Positions 16,046 to 25,781 of a stretch of DNA of 64,000 nt are shown here, one piece after another (positions within the stretch are counted from its first letter, which is position 1; each line of letters begins with the position of its first letter). The stretch lies in NCBI GenBank assembly GCA_013289685.1, contig JABCZL010000009.1, positions 239,209 to 303,208 of the forward strand, in the 5' to 3' direction. The notes beneath the pieces were generated by a model that saw only the letters and a program-made list of their open reading frames with translations, was not told the origin of the DNA and ran no database searches. The position numbers were made by a program, and so were the translations under genes. Source of the stretch: Acidobacteriota bacterium. GTDB lineage: Bacteria; Acidobacteriota; Terriglobia; Terriglobales; Acidobacteriaceae.

Positions 16046-16963
16046 TTGAATTGCTCCACACGCACCTTGGGAATCAGCCTCTTGTGCGGATTGTTCGCGG
16101 TGTACTTCTCCTTCGGGCAAACCTCCACCACCCCCAGCGCGATTCCGGCTACGACAAACCTGAGCCCGCTGGCCCGGCATTACACGGAGGGCGAGAAGCT
16201 GACCTACCACATGAAGGGCGACAATGAAGGCTGGACCTACGAAGTCCAGGCTAACGGCATCGTGAAAAAAGACGCGAGCGGCCACCTTGTCGAAGAATAC
16301 GGCTGGTCAGACTTCAAGTCGAGCGCGCCCATGTCTCTGTCGGCAACAAGCCTGAACTTTCGCCAGACGCTTTCGCTCGATCCCGCGATTCCCCCGTCGA
16401 TCCCCAATCTCAGCCAGGTCCAGCCCTTCCTGATTGGTCCGATCACCGACCTACTAACGTTCTATAGCGATCTTTGGCTGGCCATCCAGCAGAGTGACTT
16501 GAAACGGCCGGGGGATCATGCCTACGTCAAGGTCGGGATGCCGGCCTCCTGGGCCGACGGAAGCTACGTGACCCTCGGAGAAGACTCGATCGACTTCGAT
16601 CTCACCCTCAAAGGACTAAACACGTCCACTCAGATCGCGACCTTGTTAGTGCGCCACGTTCCTCCAGCACAGCCGAAAGTGAAGTTGCCCGTCGAGTGGA
16701 TGCAGGCTCCTGTAGCGGACACTGCGAACAACTGGGTTCAAATCAGCAAGAATCAGGCAGGCAAATACGACGCAGGGGTAGGCAAGGAAACTTTCGAGGT
16801 CGATATCAAAGTGAGTTTGAAGGACGGCAAGATCCTGTCAGCCACCCTGGACAATCTGGTTCAAACCCGTCGTCGCGAATGTTCCGATGCCGCATTGCTC
16901 GACTGCGGCGCGTCCACCGTCCACACGATTCGCCGGCAAATCGAGTTGCACCTGGTGCCCTAG
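16046..16963 (+). CDS. secreted protein of unknown function, first gene of a PadR operon
   Basis: A 305-residue protein with an N-terminal signal peptide (LGISLLCGLFAVYFSFG). The start is TTG 16046, preceded by GGGAG at 16034-16038; no ATG suits the signal peptide. The mature part begins LARHYTEGEKLTYHMKG, a pattern seen in acidobacterial secreted proteins of unknown function, and contains mostly beta-strand-like sequence. Its stop TAG directly abuts the ATG of the PadR regulator, so the two are translated together. Confidence 0.8.
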   Translation: MNCSTRTLGISLLCGLFAVYFSFGQTSTTPSAIPATTNLSPLARHYTEGEKLTYHMKGDNEGWTYEVQANGIVKKDASGHLVEEYGWSDFKSSAPMSLSATSLNFRQTLSLDPAIPPSIPNLSQVQPFLIGPITDLLTFYSDLWLAIQQSDLKRPGDHAYVKVGMPASWADGSYVTLGEDSIDFDLTLKGLNTSTQIATLLVRHVPPAQPKVKLPVEWMQAPVADTANNWVQISKNQAGKYDAGVGKETFEVDIKVSLKDGKILSATLDNLVQTRRRECSDAALLDCGASTVHTIRRQIELHLVP

Positions 16964-17545
16964 ATGAGTTCAACGATGAGATCAACCCAGATCCCGTCGC
17001 TCGGTTATGCCCTGCTCGGCCTGCTGCAGAAGCCGTCCTCGGGATACGACCTGCGCAAAGTCTTTTCCTCGACCTCGATGAAAACGTTCAGCGACAGTCC
17101 GGGAGCGATCTACCCCGCCTTAGCGCGCCTGGAGAAAGCAGGGCTGATCCGCGGCTCCATCGAAGAGGGCTCCGGCCTGCGCCGGCGCCAGGTCTTCCGG
17201 CTCACTCCCAAAGGACTTTCCGAACTCAAGCAATGGATCACGCGTCCGGTCACGCAGGAAGACCTGGTCTGGGGTCAGCAGGAAATCATGCTGCGCTTCG
17301 CTTTCAGTGAAACTGTTCTCAGCCCGGCGGCCTCAATCAATTTGCTTCAATCGCTCGAAACCGCGCTCAAGTCCTACATCGACGCGTTGCGCGAGGAATT
17401 CGAAGTGCTCAAGCCCATGGTGCCGGCCTCGGGAAGATTGGCCTTCGAGTGCGGTATCCGCGGAACGGAATGTCTCCTGGACTGGACTCACTACGCTCTT
17501 GCTACCTACGAAAACGAAGGAAATAGAAAAGGAAGCCCATCATGA
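16964..17545 (+). CDS. PadR family transcriptional regulator
   Basis: A 193-residue PadR repressor. The winged-helix domain (residues of about 10-90) has the family signatures YALLGLLQKPSSGYDLRK and GAIYPALARLEKAGLIRG, and a helical C-terminal dimerisation part follows. PadR proteins usually repress their own operon and are released by small ligands. The gene lies between the secreted-protein gene (TAGATG junction) and a membrane-protein gene (ATGA overlap), and a fitting operator covers the operon promoter. Confidence 0.92.
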   Translation: MSSTMRSTQIPSLGYALLGLLQKPSSGYDLRKVFSSTSMKTFSDSPGAIYPALARLEKAGLIRGSIEEGSGLRRRQVFRLTPKGLSELKQWITRPVTQEDLVWGQQEIMLRFAFSETVLSPAASINLLQSLETALKSYIDALREEFEVLKPMVPASGRLAFECGIRGTECLLDWTHYALATYENEGNRKGSPS

Positions 17546-18405
17546 AATCAACGAATGCAATTTGGCGCGCTCTCGTGGTTTTGTTCGCTTTCTCCGTCAT
17601 ACAAGCCGTTGCGGGCATGTTGACGATGTCTGGCATCAAGCCCCCCGCGTCCCCCCACGCCACCGAGTGGATGCTTTTGTCCAATTCGCTGGTAGTAGCG
17701 GCGCTCGCCTTCGTGGCTTTTCGCTCCGATTTGCGGGGATGGCAACTGGGAGCCGCGATGGCCGGCGTTCCCCTGGCCATCGGCTGCGTGAACGCGATTG
17801 AAGGCGTCTTCTTCCTGACGAATTCTGTGATCTCGTGGCCCAGACTCTTCGCCTTCCTGATCCTTTCCGCAGTTCTCATTCTCCCCGTCTGGGCGTTGCT
17901 GTTTGGAAAGCGGACTGACGTTCCTCAGGACCACTTCCATCCCATGGGATCAAAGTCGAGCATCGAAAAACTTTGGAAGTTCGCGGTCTCCGATCTCGCC
18001 TATTCGTTTCTGTACCTCACCGCGGGTGTCATCGTTTTCCCATATGTGAAGGATTTTTACGCCACCCAGCACTTACCTCCCATGACATCGATCCTCGCGA
18101 TGCAGTTGCTGTTCCGCGGGCCCGTCTTCGTCCTGCTCTGTCTCGCGTTGGTGCGGATGCTGGGCCTGCCGCGCTTCGCCGGAGCCCTTGCCGTGGGACT
18201 GGTATTCACCATCATCAGCGGCGTGGCGCCCTTGTTGACGCCGAGCGTCGTTTTCCCTGACGCGGTTCGCTGGGCACACTTCTGCGAGGTGACCAGTTCG
18301 AACTTTGTATTCGGCGCACTCGTGGGCTGGCTCTGGGGCCAATCAAAGCAGACGGCTCCAGCAGCACTCCGTAATGAAAATGAGAAGGTGCAGAGTTGGG
18401 CCTAG
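17542..18405 (+). CDS. polytopic membrane protein of unknown function
   Basis: A 287-residue protein with about eight hydrophobic segments and no recognised motif. The start codon overlaps the PadR stop (ATGA), so it is the third gene of the operon. Its stop shares bases with the end of the convergent kinase gene. A transport or sensing role alongside the PadR-controlled secreted protein is possible but only a guess. Confidence 0.75.
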   Translation: MKSTNAIWRALVVLFAFSVIQAVAGMLTMSGIKPPASPHATEWMLLSNSLVVAALAFVAFRSDLRGWQLGAAMAGVPLAIGCVNAIEGVFFLTNSVISWPRLFAFLILSAVLILPVWALLFGKRTDVPQDHFHPMGSKSSIEKLWKFAVSDLAYSFLYLTAGVIVFPYVKDFYATQHLPPMTSILAMQLLFRGPVFVLLCLALVRMLGLPRFAGALAVGLVFTIISGVAPLLTPSVVFPDAVRWAHFCEVTSSNFVFGALVGWLWGQSKQTAPAALRNENEKVQSWA

Positions 18406-21116
18406 GGCTGGGAATCGCGAATGAGGACCACGTCGGAATCCGTGTGGCCGTGAATCAATCCCAGCTTGCTGCCGTCGAAGGACCAGTGGAAGTCGATGAT
18501 GTGCTCCGATGAAAACGCGGTGATGAGCTTGCCCGGGGAACCGTCGAGCGGTTGTGACCAGAGATTGTCGACCCCGCCCGTGCGAACGGGATACACCACA
18601 GCTTTTCCATCGGGCGAAAACCGGATGGGGCCACTCCGCGGACGATTGAACTCCAGGGTTTTCACGGTCTGACCAGAGTCGAGCGAAGCCAGAGTCATTT
18701 TTTCGACGTGTTCATCGAGGTGCCCGAAGGTTGCGAAAGCCGCAAGCTTGGAATCGGGAGAAATGTCGAAACCATTAGCGACCAGTTGTTCCGATGAGAC
18801 GCCTTCGGCCTTGCCGCCATCGATGGACACCTTCATCAATTGCCCGCCGCTGGAGGCGTCTTCATAGATCACCCAGCGTCCATCGCGCGAACACACCGCG
18901 AAATCTTGCAGCTTGCCCGCCGACAATTGCTTCAAATGGCCTCCGGTCGCATCCATGCGCCAGATGTTCAGCGCCTTTTGTCCCTTCCCCGATATATTGG
19001 TAAAAACCACGTAGCCGCCACGGCCACACGCCGACGGGCCCTTGACAAAAGTAAGCTCCGGCCCGGGCAGCGGAGTCGTGGCCCCACTCTCCTGGTTCAC
19101 CAGGCTCAGCCCAGCCTCCGACTCGCGTACCATCTGGCCGTCGCTGGTCCACGAGAAATGATAGAGAGGCGCCCCGGAAGTGACCTGACGAAGCTGAGCA
19201 GCGTCGCCTCCCGAAGGCATGGTGAACAGATTCCAATGGCCTTCGCTCAAAACCGTAGCCAGGCTCCGTCCGTCCTGGGAGAGGCTGGGGGCTGAGTAGT
19301 CGTTGGTGTCATGCGTGACGGCGTGAGAGGCCCCGTCCGGGTACGACACGAAAATAATCTGCTTCCGTCCCAGGTCCGCCAGCGCCACCAAACCGCTCCC
19401 GTTCGACATCCAAACCGGGCGCTCCACGATGTAGCTGTCGGAAGTGAAGAACAGCCGCTGTTTGCCGGTAGCAACGTCCACCGCCACCAGGCCGCTAAAG
19501 GCGTCGCCCGGCTGCAGCACGGTGCATACGATGGTCTTGCCGTCCGGAGACCAAGCCGGATCCTGCATTACGGCGCCGGCTGGGCCGTTGTACAGGATCT
19601 TCTCTTCGCCTCCATCGGTGGACTGAAGGATGAGCCGCCCCTTGCCGGGTTCGGGGTTGTTGTAGCGAAAGAAGGCAAACTGCCGCCCGTCGGGAGAGAA
19701 CGTCACATTGGAATCGATGTCGGTAACCAGCTTCTGCGGAGTTCCGCCCAGCACCGGCGAACGATACAGAAAGTTCAGCTCATGGCTGCCGGGTTCGCTG
19801 CGCGTGAAATAGAGATAGTTACCGTCGGGTGAAAAACGCAATCCGGCGTATTCGACATCCCCGGGCTTGACCACTTCCGTGTCGCTGCTGGTCGGCAGAT
19901 TTCGCAGCCAGAGGCTTTGCTGCCCGGCATCGTTGACTACATTCAGAATGTACTTGCCGTCGGGAGAAATAGCGACCAGAGTGGCTTTACCCGTCTGGGT
20001 TGCCTTGCTGATCGAGATGTTTTGGAAGGGAACGGTTCGGGTGCGGTTGATGAAAGCATAGATACCGTAAACTGCCGCGAGAAGCATCGCCATTCCAACG
20101 ACGACCGTAAATCCGACCCCCACCTTGTGTCGTCCTGCCGCCGCGACCACGGCGGAACTGTCAGCCGAAGCTCGGGACGCCGCGGAACTGGCTGCCGCTG
20201 GAACTGAGCCCGAGGCCGACAACCCGGCCGCGCTCTGTCTCCCTGACTCCACATCGCGCTTCAATCGCTTCAGATCGCCGCGCAGATCGGCTGCTGACTG
20301 GTAGCGCAGGTCACGATCCTTCTCCAGCAATTTCTCGATGATCTCCTGCAGCTTGGGAGGCAGCGCCGCATTCAGCTGCAGGGAAGAAACCGGATTCACT
20401 TCAAGAATGGCGTGAAACACCACGGCGGACGTGGCTCCGGCAAACGGCAGCTTCCCCGTCGCCATCTGGTAGATCACTGTGCCCAAAGAAAACAGGTCGG
20501 TGCGCGTATCGAGTTCTTCGCCGCGGGCCTGCTCCGGCGACATGTACGAGATCGTGCCCACGGTCGCACCTGGGCTGGTCAAATGAGCCGGTGAATCTTG
20601 GGTGGCCCCGATTGTACTCATCTGTAGGTCTGGGCGCGTCAGTTTGGCCAGGCCGAAATCCAGCACCTTCACTTGTCCGCGCGGCGTCAGAAAAATATTC
20701 GCCGGCTTGATGTCGCGGTGGATGATCCCCTTGGCATGCGCGGCATCGAGCGCGTCGGCCAGTTGAATCGCGATGTCGAGCAGAGGACCGATCGCCATCG
20801 GGCCAGATATCAGTTTCTGGTCGAGGCTCTGCCCCTCGAGCAACTCCATCGCAATGAACGATTGCAGGTCCGCGCCCTCACCTGCTTTTTCGACTGCATA
20901 GATCGTGCAGATGTTGGGATGGTTCAACGCCGAAGCCGCCCGCGCTTCCTGCAGAAAACGGTCGAGCGCATTTTGATCGCGTGACAGTTGCGGGGGCAGG
21001 AACTTCAGCGCGACCTTGCGGCCCAGGTTCAGGTCTTCCGCTTCGTACACCACACCCATCCCGCCGCTGCCCAGTTGGCCGGTGATGCGGTAGTGCGAGA
21101 TGGTCTGGTTGATCAT
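18402..21116 (-). CDS. Ser/Thr protein kinase with C-terminal beta-propeller
   Basis: A 904-residue membrane kinase started at 21116 ([13 protein letters not shown]). The kinase domain (about 8-270) shows GSGGMG (16-21), [16 protein letters not shown] and DFGLAKL. After a Ser/Ala-rich linker comes one membrane segment ([20 protein letters not shown], about residues 330-350). The rest is a TolB/PD40-like beta-propeller with repeated SPDGK/SPDGR motifs, likely outside the membrane. This architecture is abundant in Acidobacteriota. All catalytic residues are present; substrates are unknown. Confidence 0.93.
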   Translation of the reverse strand: MINQTISHYRITGQLGSGGMGVVYEAEDLNLGRKVALKFLPPQLSRDQNALDRFLQEARAASALNHPNICTIYAVEKAGEGADLQSFIAMELLEGQSLDQKLISGPMAIGPLLDIAIQLADALDAAHAKGIIHRDIKPANIFLTPRGQVKVLDFGLAKLTRPDLQMSTIGATQDSPAHLTSPGATVGTISYMSPEQARGEELDTRTDLFSLGTVIYQMATGKLPFAGATSAVVFHAILEVNPVSSLQLNAALPPKLQEIIEKLLEKDRDLRYQSAADLRGDLKRLKRDVESGRQSAAGLSASGSVPAAASSAASRASADSSAVVAAAGRHKVGVGFTVVVGMAMLLAAVYGIYAFINRTRTVPFQNISISKATQTGKATLVAISPDGKYILNVVNDAGQQSLWLRNLPTSSDTEVVKPGDVEYAGLRFSPDGNYLYFTRSEPGSHELNFLYRSPVLGGTPQKLVTDIDSNVTFSPDGRQFAFFRYNNPEPGKGRLILQSTDGGEEKILYNGPAGAVMQDPAWSPDGKTIVCTVLQPGDAFSGLVAVDVATGKQRLFFTSDSYIVERPVWMSNGSGLVALADLGRKQIIFVSYPDGASHAVTHDTNDYSAPSLSQDGRSLATVLSEGHWNLFTMPSGGDAAQLRQVTSGAPLYHFSWTSDGQMVRESEAGLSLVNQESGATTPLPGPELTFVKGPSACGRGGYVVFTNISGKGQKALNIWRMDATGGHLKQLSAGKLQDFAVCSRDGRWVIYEDASSGGQLMKVSIDGGKAEGVSSEQLVANGFDISPDSKLAAFATFGHLDEHVEKMTLASLDSGQTVKTLEFNRPRSGPIRFSPDGKAVVYPVRTGGVDNLWSQPLDGSPGKLITAFSSEHIIDFHWSFDGSKLGLIHGHTDSDVVLIRDSQP

Positions 21117-21443
21117 TAGCTTTAGTCTGAGCGCGCCACCAGAATCGAGGAACCTTATCTTAGGTGCGATGCCCGCAGCCGTCAACGAGAGTCGTTGATT
21201 TAGCCCAACTGAAGCCAAGCCTGACGCAAATCAGCTCTTGCCGTCGCGCCGGAAATTCTTCCGCAGCGCGGCCGTGGCGATAGTGTCCGCCATGTGTAGA
21301 CGATGGAAGAACTGCTACAATCCGTGTAAAATTAGTGTCCTGGAGAGCATTGTGCTTGCATGTCGGCCATTGCCTGCGATAGCATCCCGCTTCGTAACAA
21401 AAGTAACCTTTTCCCCCTTATGGAATCCAAATTGCTAGGGCAC
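21117..21443. other. stretch without a supported gene
   Basis: Between the kinase start and the structured leader of the next operon I find no convincing gene on either strand. The sequence becomes less GC-rich after about 21300, as in the following two genes, which suggests a junction with acquired DNA. Confidence 0.4.
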
Positions 21444-21540
21444 ATTACCTAGGTTTGCCGTCGGTAATGTTGAAGCGTCGGCAAACTGATCGGAAAATCA
21501 GTCTACGCCGATTGGATATATTGCGTAGGGAGAACCTACG
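21444..21540 (+). promoter_or_regulatory. structured leader with pseudoknot-like and hairpin elements
   Basis: Just before the HicB-like gene lie interleaved complementary segments: ATTACC (21444-21449) with GGTAAT (21463-21468), and TTTGCCG (21454-21460) with CGGCAAA (21479-21485), an H-type pseudoknot arrangement. Next come a CTGAT/ATCAG hairpin (21486-21501) and CGTAGG-GAGAA-CCTACG (21524-21540) abutting the AGGG ribosome site; CTACG at 21503-21507 can compete for the same CGTAG. This could be an RNA regulator, or the palindromes could be operators for the HicB-like protein. Confidence 0.5.
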
Positions 21541-21546
21541 AGGGAA

Positions 21547-22074
21547 ATGATGTTGATGACCGAACCGACTGTTGCCGTGAAGGAACATCCGATACTAATA
21601 ACCCTCCAAGACACCATCTCTGGCAACGGCTTCTTGGCTCGGATCACCCTGTCTGGGCGGACTTTGATGCGCCTAGAGGACGATGATAAATGGTGGATGT
21701 ATGGTGTCCGCCCTGCTGCGATAGCGGAATCCGGCGGTACGATCGACGAAGCTTTCTTGCGTTTTCGGCAGGCCCACACGGAAGTGCTGTTCGATATAGC
21801 GCAAGAAAGCAAGAACTTCAATGAGTTCAGAACGGAAGTCGAACGCTTCTTCAACGAGGGCGATGCGGACGAAAAGGCGTGGGAAGACGCGCTGAAAGCT
21901 GTTCGGGATGGACATACAGCGCCACCTGAACCGTTCTCTAATCTGCCGCGACAGTCGCCCGATTCTCGCCCCGTCCGGATCGAAGTAGAGCGTTTAGATG
22001 GGAAAGTTAAACCGTTCGCGGCGAGCGACAACGTAGCCGATACCTATTCTGTAGCCGATAAGCAAGCTGCATAA
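21547..22074 (+). CDS. HicB-like (DUF1902-type) protein
   Basis: A 175-residue conserved hypothetical protein. Its N-terminal half resembles the partial RNase-H-like fold of HicB/DUF1902 proteins: a GNGFLARITLSG strand pair, DDDKWWMYGVRPAAIAESG, then a helix EAFLRFRQAHTEVLFDIA. The C-terminal half is a charged helix plus a polar tail. HicB proteins neutralise and autoregulate HicA toxins. ATG 21547 follows AGGG. The next gene starts directly after its stop (TAAATG), so the two are a unit. The antitoxin role is inference. Confidence 0.6.
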   Translation: MMLMTEPTVAVKEHPILITLQDTISGNGFLARITLSGRTLMRLEDDDKWWMYGVRPAAIAESGGTIDEAFLRFRQAHTEVLFDIAQESKNFNEFRTEVERFFNEGDADEKAWEDALKAVRDGHTAPPEPFSNLPRQSPDSRPVRIEVERLDGKVKPFAASDNVADTYSVADKQAA

Positions 22075-22293
22075 ATGTCGGCCTCTAAAGCCTTCGCCGA
22101 TGTTCAGCGCATGTTGACTGAATGCGCCCCCGGGCACACCATTCGACTAACGAATCACTTCCGAATGGTGAAATATAGGGGCATGGTCTTTCCAACCTTG
22201 CCTAAACATCCAACCATTGAACTTGGTCATATCCGCAAGATGGCCCGCCACTTCGGCATCCAAGAATGCGCTGCTAAGCACGGCATGGCCTAG
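22075..22293 (+). CDS. HicA-like small protein
   Basis: A 72-residue basic protein. Its HFRMVKYRGMVFPTLPKHP and ELGHIRKMARHFGI segments resemble the double-stranded-RNA-binding fold of HicA toxins (beta sheet, then a C-terminal helix ending in HxGI). The catalytic His of HicA usually lies in a G-S-H-like motif near the N-terminus; here TNHFRM could play that part. Immediate linkage to a HicB-like gene supports a toxin-antitoxin-type pair. It could also be a non-toxic relative. Confidence 0.55.
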   Translation: MSASKAFADVQRMLTECAPGHTIRLTNHFRMVKYRGMVFPTLPKHPTIELGHIRKMARHFGIQECAAKHGMA

Positions 22294-22431
22294 CGCTGGA
22301 GTGCGATCTGCGACGGCATTTCGGCATCAATGAACTAACTAATAGGTCACCGCCGCCGTGTCGCTCCTGACCCCGATCACTGGGCTTTTGGTTTATCCTA
22401 CCTACTTTGCGATTTGCCAGAGGGGGCGCAA

Positions 22432-25400
22432 GTGAACCGATCCCATGCAGTCCTTCGTCTCATCGTTGCCGTCGTGGTTCTTCTATCCGCAGTAGCCAGC
22501 TGGACCCAGGTTCCAGAAAATCTTTACCAGGAACTGCACTGGCGCATGATTGGTCCGTTCCGTGGCGGGCGCACCCGCGCCGCCGCCGGCGTTCCCAGCC
22601 AGCCGAATGTGTTCTACGTCGCCCAGGTAAACGGTGGCGTTTGGAAAACGGACGACTACGGCCGCACCTGGAATCCGATTTTCGATCACGAATCGACCCA
22701 GTCGATCGGCGCCATCGCGGTCGCTCCCTCCAACCCCAACATCGTTTATGTGAGTAGCGGCGAGGGATTGCACCGACCCGATCTTTCCGTTGGCAATGGC
22801 ATCTACAAGTCGACCGATGCCGGCAAAACTTGGACTCATCTCGGCGGCCTCGTTGACGGGCAACAGATTCCCGCGCTCGCCGTTGACCCGCGCGACCCCA
22901 ACAAGGTTTTCGCCGCCGTGCTCGGCCATCCGTATGGACCCAGCGAAGAGCGCGGAATCTATCGTTCGACCGACGGCGGCAAAACCTGGCAGAGAGTCAT
23001 TTCCAAGGACGAGAATACCGGCGGCTCTGACGTCGTGGTCGATCCCGCAAATCCCGACGTCGTCTACGCCTCGATGTGGGAAGCGCGCGAAGGCCCGTGG
23101 GAGGACAACAACGAAGTCAACGGCACGGGCGGCGGACTGTTCAAATCCACCGACGGCGGCAGCACCTGGCATCCGCTGACCAACGGCCTGCCGAAAGATC
23201 TTTCGCAAATCTACGTGGCCATCGCGCCCAGCGATCCACGCCGCCTCTATGCGACCCTCGCCGCAGCCTCGGGCAAACTGAACGTCTACCGCTCGGATGA
23301 CGCCGGCGACAGTTGGGCAAAGATCACAGACGATCCGCGTCCGGCCGGCCGCATCGGCGGCGGCGATCTCCCCATCCCCAAAGTTGATCCGAAAAATCCC
23401 GACTTGCTTTATGTGGTGAGCACCGTCACCATGCGCTCCAGCGATGGCGGCAAGACGTGGTCAGGATTCCGCGGCGCGCCGGGCGGCGACGACTACCAGA
23501 ATCTGTGGATCAACCCCAACAACGGCAACATTATTCTGATCGTCAGCGATCAGGGCGCGATCATCACCGTGAACGGCGGCGCCAGCTGGAGTTCCTGGTA
23601 CAACCAGCCGACCGCACAGCTTTACCACGCCATCGCCGACAACTCCTTCCCCTATAAAGTCTGCGCGGGACAGCAAGAAAGCGGGTCGGTCTGCATTTCG
23701 AGCCGTGGCAACGACGGCGCCATCACTTTCCGCGACTGGCATCCCGTGGGCGTGATCGAGTACGGCTACGCCGCTCCGGACCCGCTCGATCCTGACGTCA
23801 TCTACGGCGGCGGCCGCACCGAAGTGTCGAAATTCCATTGGTCGACCGGCCAGGTGCAGAACGTAACGCCGATTCCGGTTCGCGATCCCAAGTACCGCGC
23901 CAACCGCACCGAGCCGCTGATGTTCTCTCCCGTGGACCCGCACATCCTCTATTACGCGGCCAATGTCCTGTTCAAAACGACCGACGGCGGCAATAACTGG
24001 CAGACCATTAGTCCCGACTTGACGCGCGCAAACCCCGGCGTGCCTGCCAGCGTCGGTACGCTCGTCCCCAAGGGCGCCGAGAAACAGCGCGGCGTCATCT
24101 ATGCGCTCGCACCGTCGTTCAAAGACGTAACCACTCTGTGGGCCGGAACCGACGACGGCCTGCTTTGGATCACGCGCGATGGCGGAAAGAATTGGACCGA
24201 CATCACGCCCAAAGAAGTAACCGCGTGGAGCAAGGTCACCCAGATCTCGGCGTCGCACTTCGACGAACAAACTGCCTACGCGTCGGTGAGCCGCTTCCGC
24301 ATCAACGACACACATCCCTATATCTATCGCACCCATGACGGCGGCAAGAGCTGGAAGCTGATCACCGCTGGCCTGCCCGAATTCGGCCCGGTCGACACGG
24401 TTCGCGAAGATCCCGTGCGCAAGGGATTGCTATTCGCGGGTACGGAGAACTCCGTCTGGGTTTCGTTCGATGACGGCGACCACTGGCAGTCGCTGCAGCT
24501 GAATCTGCCGCACACCTCCATGCGCGATCTCTGGATTCACGAAGACGACTTGATCGTGGCAACGCACGGCCGCTCCTTCTGGATTCTCGACGACATCGCA
24601 CCTCTTCGCGAAGCTGCGGCTGCAATGGCGAACTCAGTACATCTTTTTGCCCCCGCGCCCGCCTATCGCGTGCAGCGTGACACCTACACCGATACGCCAC
24701 TTCCTCCCGACGAGCCGGTCGGGGCCAATCCGCCTGACGGCGCGATCGTGGATTACTACCTTCCTGCGGCGGCCACCACGGTCACGGTTGAAATGCTTGA
24801 CGCGCAGGGCCATCTCGTCCGCCGCTTCTCCAGTACCGACAAACCCGAAATCACCGAGGAAGAATTGCAGAAGCAACTAATCCCGCTGTACTGGGTGCGC
24901 GCGCCGCGACAACTCGCGACCACTGCGGGAATGCACCGCTGGGTCTGGGACCTGCACTATCCAGCGCCGGCTGCGACGCGCCACGATTATCCCATCGCCG
25001 CGATTCCGTACGACACCCCGCGCGCGCCTCTGGGGCCGACGGTTGTGCCCGGTACGTACACGGTCCGCCTCACGGTCGACGGGAAAACTTCCACCGCGCC
25101 CCTGACCATCAAGATGGACCCACGCGTCAAAGCCACCTCAGCGGACCTGCAAAAGAAACTGCAAGCGGAGACGAAGTTGGCTTCCATCATGACCGAATCC
25201 GCGCAGGTGCTGCTCCAGGGTGGCTCGATTCGCGCCCAACTGGAAAAGCTAAGCGCACAGGCGAGCGCTCCCACCAAAGACGCCATCGCGGCTTTCGAGA
25301 AAAAGCTGAATGCACTGCTCGGCGCGCCCGGTGGATTCTTCGCTCCACCATCTTCCGAAGTCACCCTCGCCCGCCTCAACGGGCAGGCGGGCACGCTGTA

Positions 25401-25617
25401 CCAGCAAGTGTGGCAGGTCGACGCCGCGCCGACTACTTCGCAAATGCAAGCTCTCGCGGCAACAGAACATGACAGCACTGATGTGCTGAAACGCTGGAGC
25501 GAATTCAAGAACGCTGACGTGCCCGCGCTCAATCGCCTGCTACGCGAATCGAAGGTTCCGGAAGTCCAGCTAGAAGCAGACATTCATCAGGACGAACCGC
25601 AGGTTGACGAAGAGTAG
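22432..25617 (+). CDS. large secreted BNR/VPS10-type beta-propeller protein
   Basis: A 1061-residue exported protein, often annotated as glycosyl hydrolase but without proven activity. GTG 22432 is chosen because GAGGGGG lies just upstream and a signal peptide (VLRLIVAVVVLLSAVASW) follows. Two seven-bladed propellers are suggested by many Asp-box repeats such as STDAGKTW, STDGGKTW and TTDGGNNW (residues of about 60-750). The C-terminal 300 residues have a HRWVWDLHYPAPAATRHDYP region and a helical tail. A binding or peptidase-inhibiting role is possible; I would not assign hydrolysis. Confidence 0.88.
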   Translation: MNRSHAVLRLIVAVVVLLSAVASWTQVPENLYQELHWRMIGPFRGGRTRAAAGVPSQPNVFYVAQVNGGVWKTDDYGRTWNPIFDHESTQSIGAIAVAPSNPNIVYVSSGEGLHRPDLSVGNGIYKSTDAGKTWTHLGGLVDGQQIPALAVDPRDPNKVFAAVLGHPYGPSEERGIYRSTDGGKTWQRVISKDENTGGSDVVVDPANPDVVYASMWEAREGPWEDNNEVNGTGGGLFKSTDGGSTWHPLTNGLPKDLSQIYVAIAPSDPRRLYATLAAASGKLNVYRSDDAGDSWAKITDDPRPAGRIGGGDLPIPKVDPKNPDLLYVVSTVTMRSSDGGKTWSGFRGAPGGDDYQNLWINPNNGNIILIVSDQGAIITVNGGASWSSWYNQPTAQLYHAIADNSFPYKVCAGQQESGSVCISSRGNDGAITFRDWHPVGVIEYGYAAPDPLDPDVIYGGGRTEVSKFHWSTGQVQNVTPIPVRDPKYRANRTEPLMFSPVDPHILYYAANVLFKTTDGGNNWQTISPDLTRANPGVPASVGTLVPKGAEKQRGVIYALAPSFKDVTTLWAGTDDGLLWITRDGGKNWTDITPKEVTAWSKVTQISASHFDEQTAYASVSRFRINDTHPYIYRTHDGGKSWKLITAGLPEFGPVDTVREDPVRKGLLFAGTENSVWVSFDDGDHWQSLQLNLPHTSMRDLWIHEDDLIVATHGRSFWILDDIAPLREAAAAMANSVHLFAPAPAYRVQRDTYTDTPLPPDEPVGANPPDGAIVDYYLPAAATTVTVEMLDAQGHLVRRFSSTDKPEITEEELQKQLIPLYWVRAPRQLATTAGMHRWVWDLHYPAPAATRHDYPIAAIPYDTPRAPLGPTVVPGTYTVRLTVDGKTSTAPLTIKMDPRVKATSADLQKKLQAETKLASIMTESAQVLLQGGSIRAQLEKLSAQASAPTKDAIAAFEKKLNALLGAPGGFFAPPSSEVTLARLNGQAGTLYQQVWQVDAAPTTSQMQALAATEHDSTDVLKRWSEFKNADVPALNRLLRESKVPEVQLEADIHQDEPQVDEE

Positions 25618-25625
25618 TGGTAACT

Positions 25626-25737
25626 GTAGCGCCGGCATCCTGCCGGCCGTTGCGAGAGCATCTTGCCTTCGCCTGAGCCGAAGCCGGGATGCGTGGGCGG
25701 GACGCCCCAGCTACAGCCGCCGGGACGGCGGCGCTAC
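25626..25737. repeat. 112-base nested palindrome between convergent genes
   Basis: Outer arms GTAGCGCCG (25626-25634) and CGGCGCTAC (25729-25737) enclose several smaller palindromes (GCCGGCATCCTGCCGGC and a GCCGCCGGGACGGCGGC segment). It lies between the stops of the BNR protein gene and the acyltransferase fusion gene, and may act as a bidirectional termination or mRNA-stabilising structure. Confidence 0.75.
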
Positions 25738-25781
25738 TATATCTCGTTAGGATTTTTAAAGACGGGCTTACTCAAAAAGCG

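Noticed and set aside
21444..21540. known riboswitch (c-di-GMP, preQ1, SAM)
   Set aside because: The interleaved pairs and loops do not match the conserved cores of these classes that I know, so no class name is assigned.
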